A stretch of DNA of 64,000 nucleotides from Hyaloperonospora brassicae (lineage: Eukaryota > Oomycota > Peronosporomycetes > Peronosporales > Peronosporaceae): contig CANTFL010001407.1 in the NCBI GenBank assembly GCA_947650285.1, positions 434,001 to 498,000 of the forward strand. The letters are read 5' to 3'. The notes under the pieces are model-generated. The model ran no database searches, was not told the DNA's origin, and was given only the letters and a program-made list of their open reading frames with translations. How positions within the stretch are numbered: the first letter of the stretch is position 1; each line of letters opens with the position of its first letter. Below are positions 44,078 through 53,761 of the stretch, in pieces. A program made the position numbers and the translations under genes.

Positions 44078-45685
44078 ATGTCTGTGCGAGGTGACTCAAG
44101 ACCCATACAGCCCGGTGCTGTGCCAGCCTCTGCGGCGGACGATTCGTCGTGTGCTGCTCCTTCTTCGCCTGCAGCAACAGGTGCTGCAGGTGCACGCGGC
44201 ACCTCACCGCGTGCGCATGATGACCCCGACGTTGAGGTCATCTACTCTGGAGAGTCAGACGTGTCTGACTCGGGCAATGCTCCAGAGGCGTCTCGCTCAC
44301 CGGCGACGCCTCAGTATTCGTCAAGGCCACTGTCGAACATACGGACTCGTAATTTGCATCTAAGTCTGTTCGGCAGTGATGACGATGATCAGGGTGGTGA
44401 GGAATATTATTCTTTACCACCGCCAGCTCGTGCGTCTTTGCACGAGCGTGATGACGATGGCGTGAGCCGTCGTCAATCTGGGAGCCGTGGTACCAACAAA
44501 GGTACCAATGTGAAGCGTGATGAGCCGAAGCCGTGGCGTTTCCCCGAACGGCTCATCAATAGCTTGTCTCACGAGACAAGCCAACACCATCGAATACCCT
44601 TATTCGATGCAACTGAGCTTCACGGCTTGAGTTCCAGCGCGAAGAACTTTCGCGCTGAAGAAGATTTTTATCTCGATGTCTTTCTAAGACATCGATGGTA
44701 CAACGGCAACCAAAAGCGTGACAAAGCATCGCTTTTGGCTGCGTGGAACGCGTTCGTCCAAAACGTAAAGAATTTTGGACGAGAAGGGTGGCTCAAGAAA
44801 CTTGAGGCGACACGCCTCAGGTTCGAAAGGCGAACGCCAACCGGTGCTAGGTACCGGTTGCATTGTTTATCGAGTGAGGCAGGCATTCCTTGCCTCACAT
44901 GGGGAGACCTTTGTGCGAGTTGTGTTGACAACTTGCAGCGTGCACCTAGGGACGTGTATTCCCTAGATTCGCCCTGGGGAAGGGCACACATCTCGGCTGA
45001 GATGCGGGACGCGATTGCAAACTTGCAATCCGTCTACAAGCGCCAAAAGCGCATGTTTACCGATGGGCCCGAGGACTCATCGGATGATTCTCGTCATACT
45101 GGCGGACGAGACCTTCAACGTCCATCAACAGCTGAGAGCGGGGCTCCCAGCTGTTCCAAGAGGGTGGATACCCCCGACACTGGACGAGGTAGCTCGTCCT
45201 TGATCCTGAATCGTCACGGTGATTCAAGATACGCTCCACTAGAAAGCGTTGATCACCGTGAGCATCCACCAAAGGATGTGGTGGAGGAGGAAAGACCTCC
45301 TCCAGATGATTTGGTTCACCATCTCGACCCTTACGAGATGGTTCGCGCAATCGATGAATTGCGCGATGACTTGAAGCACGAGCGCTACCGGCGCTACGCT
45401 TTGACTGATACCGTGTGGTAGAACAGCAAGGATAACGAGCCTGATCGGGCGAGGGATCGCGCCGATTATGCCACAGCGCAGCTTCAGGTCGAGCGGGATG
45501 TCCGCTCCCTATTCGGCGATCTGGCGACAGCTCGCAGGGAGATGTCTCGGTTGAGTTCCGAGGTATCATATCAGCGCGGCCAGACGGATCGTCTGGAGCG
45601 CGAACGCAAGAACTTGGTGGATGTTCTTGAACGTGGGGACTATCTTCATCGGATTAAGAAGGCTCGTACTGACAGCACGGCCTGA
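44078..45685 (+). CDS. Antisense additional ORF (aORF) of element A
   Basis: Opposite to gag-pol, ATG 44078, open for 447 codons to a TAG at 45419. The same frame then continues as a coiled coil to TGA at 45683, so the ancestral protein was probably about 535 residues. E1 has a Gln codon (CAA, 2830-2832) at the TAG position. The N-terminal third is acidic and disordered (VEVIYSGESDVSDSG, FGSDDDDQGGEE). Residues about 180-325 form a compact-looking region with DFYLDVFLRHRWYN, AWNAFVQNVKNFGREGWLKKLEATRLRFE and SSEAGIPCLTWGDLCASC. The C-terminus is Arg/Glu-rich coiled coil. It overlaps the chromodomain on the other strand and the last codons of pol. Amino-acid conservation with E1 supports translation. 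Function unknown; no Env or membrane features seen. Confidence 0.7.
45057..45569 (-). pseudogene. Element A chromodomain segment of pol
   Basis: A 170-codon frame after a stop at the end of the main pol frame (45654). It has a disordered Arg-rich lead, then a chromodomain at about residues 108-163 (RFLVERILNHRDDSGSRTSY, LVQCRGYPPSWNSWEPRSQL). The conserved aromatic-cage Trp is Cys here (QCRGY where related domains have (K/R)W(K/R)GY). In the ancestral element it was probably joined to integrase. It targets the integration complex to chromatin. Encoded on the strand opposite the aORF C-terminus. Confidence 0.82.
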
Positions 45686-47320
45686 GCCTCCACACGTAAA
45701 ACGTAGGATGCGTGCGCATCTTACGTGGCAATTCGATTGTGTATGCATTGCCCTTGCGATGCAACACTCGAAATGGCCCAATGTATTTCGGCAGTAGTTT
45801 ACTACTGCCGACACTAGTGACTGCATGTCCAGGCAAGTTTACCGTAGACAGTAGTACTAGGTCGTTAACCTTAAATGAAAGAACATTTGCTCTTCCATTC
45901 TTGTCTGCGTTCCGTTTCTGACGGTTCACCGCATTTGCAATGAAGTCCTGAACGAAACGGACTACCGCTTCTCGAGTCAGCAGGAAGTTCTCTGCTGACT
46001 CTTTGTTTTGTCTTTCAGTGCGCTTCGTGCACACTGCTAAGAGATTGCTCTCTTCTTCAGCGAGGTTGTCTTCTTCCTCGCTGTAATAGTCGTTGACGAT
46101 GCTGAATATACCAGCATCGTCATCATCATCCGAGTCAGTGATAGCGTTGCCGCTATTATTGAGGTGGTGTTCTTCATCGATGTCGACCTGATCGACATCG
46201 GCATCATACGTGACGACGTTATCGTCGACACGTGATGAGCAATTTTTGCTCGAGCGAGTCCCTCCCCCCTTATCCAAGAGTCACACTCCAAAAGGGCGGG
46301 CACACGTGGATGGCGTAAACCATTCACGTAAAACGGTGTGTGCTGTGTTGAAGCATGTACCGAATTATTGATGGCGAATTCCACCATGGGTAGGAATTCG
46401 CTCCAACTCGGAAACGAGTGGACATATCCTCGAAGGATCTCTTCGAGGACACGGTTCGCACGTATCGTCTGACCATCTGTTTCGGATGGTCAGAAGTGGA
46501 CATCGTCAATCGTGTTCCGAGAGAACGGAACACGGATTGCCAAAATGCCGCCGTGAACCGAGGGTCACGGTCGGATACGAGTTCACGGGTTAACCCGTGG
46601 AGTCTAAAGACCGTGTCGAGAAAGACACGAGCACAACCTTGAGCCTTGATCGACTTGGGTACGGCAGCAAGATGGACCATTTTGCTGAACCGGTCAACAA
46701 ACACAAGAATACCATTATTCTTGTGAGCGTCTTCGGGAAAACCGAAGACGAAGTCCATTGAAACGGACTGCCATCACTCTGCCGGAACAGGCAGAGGTTG
46801 CAATGTTGCACGGGATGAAGGACCAGGCTTCAACCGTTGACAAACCTCGCAAGCACGTATGTACTTGCGTACAACCTGATACTGGCGTGGCCAGTAAAAG
46901 TCACGACTTACCGTGAGGTAAGTCTTTTCTCTCCCACGATGACCACCTGTTGGGGCATCGTGACACACGTACAAGATGCGTAAACGCAAACCAGTATGAG
47001 CGGGGGACGACGACAAGAGGCGTGTCGCCGGCAACAGCTGTATAGTACAGCAATCCGTTGCGTGTACTATACCGATCCGATGAGGATCGGCACAAAGCCG
47101 GTAAATCTTTCAATGATTTACTGGATGGATTCGACAGATGATTTATTAATCGCAGAAGATCCTTATCTTCTGCGGATGCCTTTCGTATGTCGTCAAGTAA
47201 GCTTGACGACGGGACACTGACTGACAGTGTCGCAACAGTGGGTTTATGCTTACTTTTGGATTGTGCGTCCGGCTCGAAATCGGGCCGGCGCGAAAGCTCA
47301 TCAGTGACGACATTGATTCA
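45654..47320 (-). pseudogene. pol: Element A integrase and pol C-terminus
   Basis: Continues from the RNase H frame after a TGA. It contains the HHCC zinc domain (FYWPRQYQVVRKYIRACEVC in 46774-47034), the integrase core start (MDFVFGFPED, VDRFSKMVHLA, ELVSDRDPRFT in 46324-46758), and a frameshifted continuation (EFAINNSVHASTQHTPFY). The C-terminal region (KYIGPFRVLHRKGNAYTIEL in 45654-46277) follows. A TGA interrupts before the core (46774-46776) where E1 has TGC. A small deletion near 46246 relative to element B breaks the frame, so integrase is dead here. Confidence 0.88.
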
Positions 47321-49900
47321 TCCTGGTTTATACTCCACGGAGAAGTTGTACTCCGCGAAAAAAGACAGCCACCTCGCCATCCTTTGCGAGAGGTGTGGGC
47401 TTTTTACGGCCGTGCGTAGTGACGCATGGTCCGTGTAGACGATGAACGGTCTATCTCCCAAGATATAGACGCGAAACTTAGCCAGTGCATACTTCATGGC
47501 AAGGAGTTCCTTATCATGCACTGTGTAATTGCGCTCAGCTGCCTGCAGATGACGAGACTGATAACAGATGACGCGCTCTGCGCCATCTGCATCAAATTGC
47601 ATCGACGCACAGCCGATTGCAAAATCGCTGGCGTCACAAACCACATGAAATGGTCTGTCCTGATCTGCAATCGCCAAGATCGGCGATTGCATCAAGCTTT
47701 GCTTGATACCCTCAAAGGAACGCTGGTACTCAGCGTTCCGTGACCACTTGACATTTTTCTTGAGCAAGCAAAAAAGATGAACAGTCCTCTCGGCGTAGTT
47801 GCGCGAGTACTTGTGCAAGTACGCCGCTAGTCCAAGGAACTTCCTTAGTCCCTTGACATCGACTGGCACTGGCCAGTCGGTGATCGCCTTGGTCTTATCG
47901 GGATCAGGGCGTACGCCGTGTTTACCCACGATGCACCCAAGAAGTGGTATTTCGCTAGCCGCGAATATACACTTCTTGAGGTTGGCGTACAACTTATGCT
48001 TGCACATAAGTTGAAGGACTTGACAAACGTGAGTTCTGTGAACTTCAGCTTCCGTCTTTCCGTCCATAGCCCGGCTATGAACGAACACATCGTCGAAGTA
48101 AGTCGGTGCGAAGTCTCGCACCGGTCTCAACAGATTTGTGACACATCTGTTGAACGTTGCAGGGGCATTGCTCAGCACCTGTGGCATCACTAGCCACTCC
48201 CACAGCATCCCGCTGGGGGTACTCACTGCAGTGAACAGGATGTCCCGTTCACGCATGAGGATCTGATAGAACCCATCCATCAGATCCATGGACAAAAAGA
48301 TGGTACTCGTTGACATACCATCTATGATTACGTCCTTCCTCGGTATCGGCGTCTGAGCCGGTACCGTTGCAGCATTCAATTTGTTGAATGCGTGCACTAT
48401 CCGCCATCCTCCTGTGGCCTTTCGCACACAGAAGGTCGGAGAGCTGTGAGGGGATGTTAAATTCCTCACATGGACCGCTGCTAAGCGATCGGCAAAGAAC
48501 TTGTCGATCGCTAGTACTTGTTCACGAGGCAGTGGCCACTGCTTCATGACGCAGTACTTCGAGCCCGGTTTGAGCTCGATCTCGTGTCGAGTGCCTTTGT
48601 CCTTAGACAACTCGCAAGGTACGGATTCAGGGAACACATCCCTGAATTCGATCAAATCCTTATACAAAGGATTTGCCTGAAGTGACTCCCAGGATTGAGA
48701 CGTGTATCGCTCAATCCGAGTCTTCTCATCGAGGACACTTTCGTCAATCGATGAGCTGCCGAGAACCCGTTCGTTCCCAGCAAATACTGTTGCCGACCGA
48801 ATATCGGCCACATACTCATCCTCTGTGACGAGTATGCAGATCTGCTTGACTTTGCCACTACGCAGATCACGCAAGAACCGTTTCGGTTCTAGCGTTGGCA
48901 ACTGAGTTATCTCCGAAGTTAACTTCGGATGCACAATCAGATCAAGTGTGAAAGCGCCTACACTTGATGCGTCATTGACCAAGACGTTCAACGTCTCGGT
49001 TTCTTCCTGGGAACTTGCTTCCACAGGTTGCTGAGGGCCTGATCCTTCAGCAAGTGACTCTTGAGGAATTCCTTCCTCCAGCACGTGGGGACTTATTCCC
49101 TCGACGTCTTCCGACTGTGGCTGTGCAACCACAGTCAGGCACCGATCCTCTACGGTCGACTCTCCAGTCGACCTAGGATATCCATGTTGCCCCTTGGAGG
49201 CAACAGCTTTCTCACTTCTAAGATGCTGCCCGCTAGGCATGCATCCATGTCCCGGTCCACTCGACTTCTTCGAGTGGTGGACCTTCGGCGCAGCCTGTAC
49301 TCCTGTACAGTCGCCGGGAGCTTGCTCCACAGTGTAGTGATCAACTACACTGTGATCTTGTGCAGTCGTGCTAACGACCGTACCGCAAGTGAGTCCATCG
49401 CACTCACTCGCAGAACATCCACACGCTTGTGGACGCTCTAAAATGTTCATCAGATGACCATCTGATGAACAAGCGGCAGGCATCTTCACGGATCGATGCT
49501 GCCAGATCACCCTTGGCTCGTATTTTCTGAGCCAAGGTAATCCCAGGATGACATCAAATTTTTCATCCAGATCTAGTATGATGAAGTCATCATCGTACTG
49601 TTCGCCCTCTAGCATGTAGTGGATTCCTACTACACGTCTCGCAACGGTAATCGATGCGCCTGTTGCAAGGCGCACCGTCATCCTTGTGAGGGGAATGTCG
49701 CGCTCAACGAACTTGAGCCTACGACCCTCTAGTGACTGGCGTCGAACAAAGTTGTTCGACGCCCCACAGTCTACTAGGGCACGAACCGACAAATCATTTG
49801 TCGCTTCCAACTTCAAGGTAGTGAGTGACATCTCATCACCAGGTGCAGAGACACACAACGGTTGCGTATCTAAGGACAACTTTGTCTGGAGATTTGCAAA
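47318..49900 (-). CDS. pol: Element A protease-RT-RNase H polyprotein
   Basis: A continuous frame of 853 codons (and open further upstream without ATG, as expected for a frameshifted Gag-Pol). The retropepsin motif ALVDCGASNNF lies near residue 35, RT with CVRKATGGWRIVHAFNKLNA and the catalytic YFDDVFVHS follows, then RNase H with FHVVCDASDFAIGC and YTDHASLR. It ends at a TGA immediately after VEYKPG, where E1 has Arg (CGA). Nearly identical to element B over the first 540 residues; eight differences cluster in the last 320. The catalytic YFDD is intact. Confidence 0.9.
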   Translation of the reverse strand, partial: FANLQTKLSLDTQPLCVSAPGDEMSLTTLKLEATNDLSVRALVDCGASNNFVRRQSLEGRRLKFVERDIPLTRMTVRLATGASITVARRVVGIHYMLEGEQYDDDFIILDLDEKFDVILGLPWLRKYEPRVIWQHRSVKMPAACSSDGHLMNILERPQACGCSASECDGLTCGTVVSTTAQDHSVVDHYTVEQAPGDCTGVQAAPKVHHSKKSSGPGHGCMPSGQHLRSEKAVASKGQHGYPRSTGESTVEDRCLTVVAQPQSEDVEGISPHVLEEGIPQESLAEGSGPQQPVEASSQEETETLNVLVNDASSVGAFTLDLIVHPKLTSEITQLPTLEPKRFLRDLRSGKVKQICILVTEDEYVADIRSATVFAGNERVLGSSSIDESVLDEKTRIERYTSQSWESLQANPLYKDLIEFRDVFPESVPCELSKDKGTRHEIELKPGSKYCVMKQWPLPREQVLAIDKFFADRLAAVHVRNLTSPHSSPTFCVRKATGGWRIVHAFNKLNAATVPAQTPIPRKDVIIDGMSTSTIFLSMDLMDGFYQILMRERDILFTAVSTPSGMLWEWLVMPQVLSNAPATFNRCVTNLLRPVRDFAPTYFDDVFVHSRAMDGKTEAEVHRTHVCQVLQLMCKHKLYANLKKCIFAASEIPLLGCIVGKHGVRPDPDKTKAITDWPVPVDVKGLRKFLGLAAYLHKYSRNYAERTVHLFCLLKKNVKWSRNAEYQRSFEGIKQSLMQSPILAIADQDRPFHVVCDASDFAIGCASMQFDADGAERVICYQSRHLQAAERNYTVHDKELLAMKYALAKFRVYILGDRPFIVYTDHASLRTAVKSPHLSQRMARWLSFFAEYNFSVEYKPG

Positions 49901-50103
49901 TTCTCTCGAGGTTGCTGGATCAGTAGGGCGCTCCGCCCCTACTGAACCCGACCATTTTTTGATGGTCCGTCTCGCTATTGCGGCTTCGCAACAGCGCTGG
50001 ACCCACGCCCATTGCCCTTTCTGGCAAATGGTCGTCCATTTCGCTCAGTACCGTTTGGTACTGGGAGTGGAGCACTACACTCGTATGCGTAGTGTCTTAA
50101 CTT

Positions 50104-51093
50104 CTAACAGCGATTGCACCTCTGCAACAGCTTGTTGTTCGAAGAGCGAGGTCTCTCGCTCTCAACATAGCAGAGGTCCATTGGTTCTGGACCTCCGATC
50201 TCTTGTCGTCTTGGTGGACGATAAGAGTTTGAGCTAGCATGAGCCTGTCTCATGCTAAAGTCTTCCTGTTCCGCGGCTGGTATTGCTTCTTCAAGCGTAT
50301 TCAGCTCAAGGCGGAACAGGTGGCTCCTGAAGGGCCCTTCTGCGATCCCTTGCATGAACGCCGTAGTCAACGTGCGTTCATGGACTGGGTTAGCAGTTAT
50401 ACTACTCGCGAGGAGTCGTATATGTTGTGCGTAAGTGTGCACATCACGCTTACCCTGCTTGAGTTTCAGGAGCTCTGAATGAGCTCTGAACTCAGCGCGT
50501 GGCGGCTCAAACGTTTGTCTGAGCCGGGACTTGAAGTCATCTAGCGACCTAAACACATTTGGGTCGCTACTCTCGAGCCCCAGGGACCAAGTTTTGGCAC
50601 GCTCTGCCAAGTGGGTCGGAGTAAATGTGAGTTTCATTTGCTCATCGTCGACACGACGTGCCTTCAAGGATCTGTCGAGTTTGACGAGCCACAATAGCAG
50701 GGAGTCCTCCGGAACTCCACTGTACTTGGAGATGTCAACTTTCATGACCTCGGGACGAAACGAATGTGTCGTTTTGCCCACCGCAGCATTGAATTGCTGC
50801 TGTCTCAACAGCTCTGTCTGTTGAGCACCGAGTTCTCTCAACTGCTCGGCCTGTTGAGAGCCTTGCTGGTGAAGCAAGGCTACTTTCTCCCTTTCGGTGA
50901 CAAGTTCATGTTGTATGAGCTTGGCGATAGCGGCATGTTGTTGGTCTCTGTCTAGAGACTCCAACATGGCGCTAATGGCGAACTCGCCTACGGTAGAACT
51001 AATGCGTTCTACCGCACCCAATTCGATGTCACTCAAATGGTTAAACCCTTCACTCGTGGCGTGAAAGGTCTCTTCATCATCCAACATGTTCAT
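50104..51093 (-). CDS. gag: Element A Gag
   Basis: 329 codons from ATG 51093. A helical N-terminus is followed by a Gln-rich coiled-coil region (LLHQQGSQQAEQLRELGAQQ) and a retrotransposon Gag domain (SGVPEDSLLLWLVKLDRSL, TFTPTHLAERAKTWSL, LLKLKQGKRDVHTYAQHIR). The frame stops at a TAG inside the CCHC zinc knuckle: C-N-R-C-[stop]-K-L-R-H-Y-A-Y-E-C. E1 has CAG there. Either Gag lost its knuckle or the amber codon is read through. Differs from element B by one residue. Confidence 0.92.
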   Translation of the reverse strand: MNMLDDEETFHATSEGFNHLSDIELGAVERISSTVGEFAISAMLESLDRDQQHAAIAKLIQHELVTEREKVALLHQQGSQQAEQLRELGAQQTELLRQQQFNAAVGKTTHSFRPEVMKVDISKYSGVPEDSLLLWLVKLDRSLKARRVDDEQMKLTFTPTHLAERAKTWSLGLESSDPNVFRSLDDFKSRLRQTFEPPRAEFRAHSELLKLKQGKRDVHTYAQHIRLLASSITANPVHERTLTTAFMQGIAEGPFRSHLFRLELNTLEEAIPAAEQEDFSMRQAHASSNSYRPPRRQEIGGPEPMDLCYVESERPRSSNNKLLQRCNRC

Positions 51094-51137
51094 GTTGGAT
51101 GCTGTGGTCCTTGGAAGGACTACAAAGTGCTACCAGG

Positions 51138-51550
51138 TGTAACGGGGCACACCCTTGCGTGAACTTAACGCAAGGGTATCGTGCACCGACAAGCGTACAC
51201 GAGGCAACCGAGGAAGCGGTAGGTAAGACAGAGGCAACACTGTCTTATGGAAAAGTAGAACTTTTATATTAATATTATTAAGTCTTTAATCCACTGTCTC
51301 TCTGTTTGACTTAACTTAATTATACTAAACTAACTGAGTGTATGACGACATCTACTCACCAATCATTGCGCGCGTCTTGCGGCGATTGGTGGGTTGATAT
51401 CATCAAGATATCAACCAATGAACAGACTCTTTGGTCGACCCTTCAATATCACCACTTTGGTGATATAGTTAAATGAATATTCAACTTAATATTATTTATT
51501 GTCATTATCTCTCAAATGAAAATTTCCATGTAACGGGCTGCTTAGTTACA
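51138..51550 (-). repeat. Element A 5' LTR (inner)
   Basis: 413 bp. Almost identical to the inner LTR of element B, except for the outermost 57 bp facing the spacer. It is 18 bp longer than the outer LTR and differs from it at many sites. The expected terminal hairpin is damaged (CTTAGTTACA instead of CCCCGTTACA). Confidence 0.92.
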
Positions 51551-53304
51551 ACTATGGGCGGCGGAAGAGCTTCGAAATCTTCATGAACAATTTTTGTGGA
51601 AAGTTGCGACGTCAACAGAGCGCAGTCTTCATAAAGTTAATTCGAATACTGTCTACACATTACGAGCGGCCAATGGGGTCGGCTTAATGTCGATAGCGGT
51701 GGCTAAAGGTCGCCCCGGATGAAACACGCATTTCTGTGTCTTTCTCAGAGGCGCGACAGATATGTCGCGGCGTGTAATTTTTGGACGAAACGGAGAGTTC
51801 AGACATGGGCCTCTATCGTGAGCACACCGCTCAACCCTCTTCATTCCCGCAATTAACGGAGCAAGCTACTTGGTGCATCGTTGCGGGCTGATCTCTGTTC
51901 TTGGCTCCGGCCGTCGGATACGTCGACATATGCAACGGCTCATTTTGCAGACCGCGTGCAGGCAGGTCGGAGACCGGCTTACTATGTGTGTAGCAGAGCC
52001 GCTACCTGCACTTACCTGAGAGATATCGGCCGTGGTCGGACGGTATTGACCAACGTATTCGTGGACAGACAACTTCTGGCTCTGCGATGGCACGGGGCGT
52101 CGGTTTATGAGCACGAAATACGTCCGCATCCGGCCGTGCTCCCCGGAAGACCTTGCGATTGAGCGATCCGGTCCGACAACATACGTTTGTCACGTCCCGT
52201 TGGCTAAGGGAGCGGACAAGCGCCACATGGACCGCGAACTCGGGCGCTGGGCTTTAGCAGTTCTGATGAGGATTCCTCCGTTGGCTATAGGCCGGACATT
52301 AAAAGTCCTCATACGGTGGCTTTACGACTTCCCGGACCTCCGGCTATCTTACAAATGGTTGCTGGTCGAAACTGGTGCAGTACGTGGGTAGCAGGCACAG
52401 CGCCTGATATGCCATCACGTGGAGTCATGATAAAGTAGGAGGCCAACGGGATTAATTGGACAGTCAATGACTCACATTTAATACCTCCTGAGCATGAACA
52501 CGATGTGGCCGTCCTCCGGCGATCGCAACGTGCTCTCGGTCTGGTCGTTGAGGCACATCTATCGATCCATAGCTTTCCGTGACATGCTCCACCAACCGTG
52601 TCGAATCGGCATATAATGAGGTACATTTAACGCCAGCCGAATTACGAGGCGAAGGTGGGATTGGACACGGCATCAGACTGTCTGCTTCAGAAGTTACAAA
52701 TATGCTCTGATCGGGGAGACTGGAACTCTGCGTCTCTTCATCAAACTCCAAAGCAGCTGTGGGGACATCAAAATGCGACCACGGAGTATCAAATGTGGGT
52801 GTTTATCGCCTGATACTCCAACAGCTCAAATTTTTCTTTCTGGGCAGGGAACTCGACAACAGTTGCAGAAGGCTGTCCGGCTGTGCCGGTCACAAGAAGA
52901 CACTGGAGCACATGTTCTATATATGTCCGGTGGCCCAGGGATGCTGGAAGGCGGTCCTAATCTCGTCATTTGGGGCTGACGTGGGGCTGGTATAGTATGG
53001 CAGTATGCGGGGTGCTGCATGGCAAGAACACCGCCGCCTCTGTCTCGGACACTGTCACATCGGCTGCAGCGGGCCTTTGGTGATACTGTGGCGGAGTATA
53101 TTGTTCAGTGAAAGCGCATCTGGTGGATCCTGTGTTCCGTATGTATCTCGACTCTTTGAACACAGCGCAAACGAGTTGCTCACGAGCTGCAACAACTTCA
53201 ATTCCCGGGAAGTGTCCGAACGTTTTGCTGTAACGGACTTCGGCAATTACGAGCGTTATCGGCAAGCAAGCGCAGGACGCTTCATATAGGGTGCGAAGCC
53301 TCCA
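51551..53304 (+). mobile_element. Palindrome spacer with LINE 3' fragment
   Basis: Unique sequence between the two Gypsy arms. On the plus strand near 52880-52960 the reading CAGHKKTLEHMFYICPVAQG followed by CW matches the C-terminal zinc-binding domain (zf-RVT type) of non-LTR retrotransposon reverse transcriptases. The rest has short interrupted frames and may be the eroded RT upstream of it. No intact gene. Confidence 0.55.
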
Positions 53305-53717
53305 TGTAACGGGGCAGCCCGTTACATGAAAATTGTCACTATAAAGTAAGTGACAATAAAGAATATTAAGTTGAATATTCATTTAACTATATCACCAAAG
53401 TGGTGATATTGAAGGGTCGACCAAAGAGTCTGTTCATTGGTTGATATCTTGATGATATCAACCCACCAATCGCCGCAAGACGCGCGCAATGATTGGTGAG
53501 TAGATGTCGTCATACACTCAGTTAGTTTAGTATAATTAAGTTAAGTCAAACAGAGAGACAGTGGATTAAAGACTTAATAATATTAATATAAAAGTTCTAC
53601 TTTTCCATAAGACAGTGTTGCCTCTGTCTTACCTACCGCTTCCTCGGTTGCCTCGTGTACGCTTGTCGGTGCACGATACCCTTGCGTTAAGTTCACGCAA
53701 GGGTGTGCCCCGTTACA
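53305..53717 (+). repeat. Element B 5' LTR (inner)
   Basis: 413 bp, TGTAACGGGGCAGCCCGTTACA at the spacer-facing end and CCCCGTTACA at the gag side. Mirror partner of 51138-51550. Confidence 0.93.
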
Positions 53718-53719
53718 CC

Positions 53720-53737
53720 TGGTAGCACTTTGTAGTC
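53720..53737 (+). promoter_or_regulatory. Gypsy primer binding site
   Basis: TGGTAGCACTTTGTAGTC begins two bases after the LTR, as expected for pairing with a tRNA 3' CCA end. The same site is found inside the 5' LTRs of A (about 51118-51135) and E1 (about 8519-8536). I cannot name the tRNA. Confidence 0.65.
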
Positions 53738-53761
53738 CTTCCAAGGACCACAGCATCCAAC

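Larger units (their letters stand above)
43553..51550 (-). mobile_element. Ty3/Gypsy chromovirus, element A (left palindrome arm)
   Basis: About 8.0 kb, gag-pol on the minus strand. Outer 3' LTR 43553-43947, inner 5' LTR 51138-51550. Inside, reading leftwards, are Gag, protease, RT, RNase H, integrase and chromodomain. A plus-strand antisense ORF lies next to the 3' LTR. It forms the left arm of a giant inverted repeat with element B (53305-61309). Coding sequence is nearly intact but broken by a few stops and frameshifts, most of them shared with B. No target duplication is visible (flanks TAACG and ACTAT). The element is unusually rich in short perfect inverted repeats. Confidence 0.95.

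Noticed and set aside
44668..44991. 107-codon minus-strand ORF opposite the aORF (and mirror 59871-60194)
   Set aside because: Unlike the aORF, this sense frame shows no match to the corresponding region of E1, so it is treated as the shadow.
43548..51555. Target duplication for element A (and for B and E1)
   Set aside because: Flanking 5-mers do not match (TAACG/ACTAT; CTCCA/GTCAA; TTATC/ATATT), not even after assuming an inversion between A and B.
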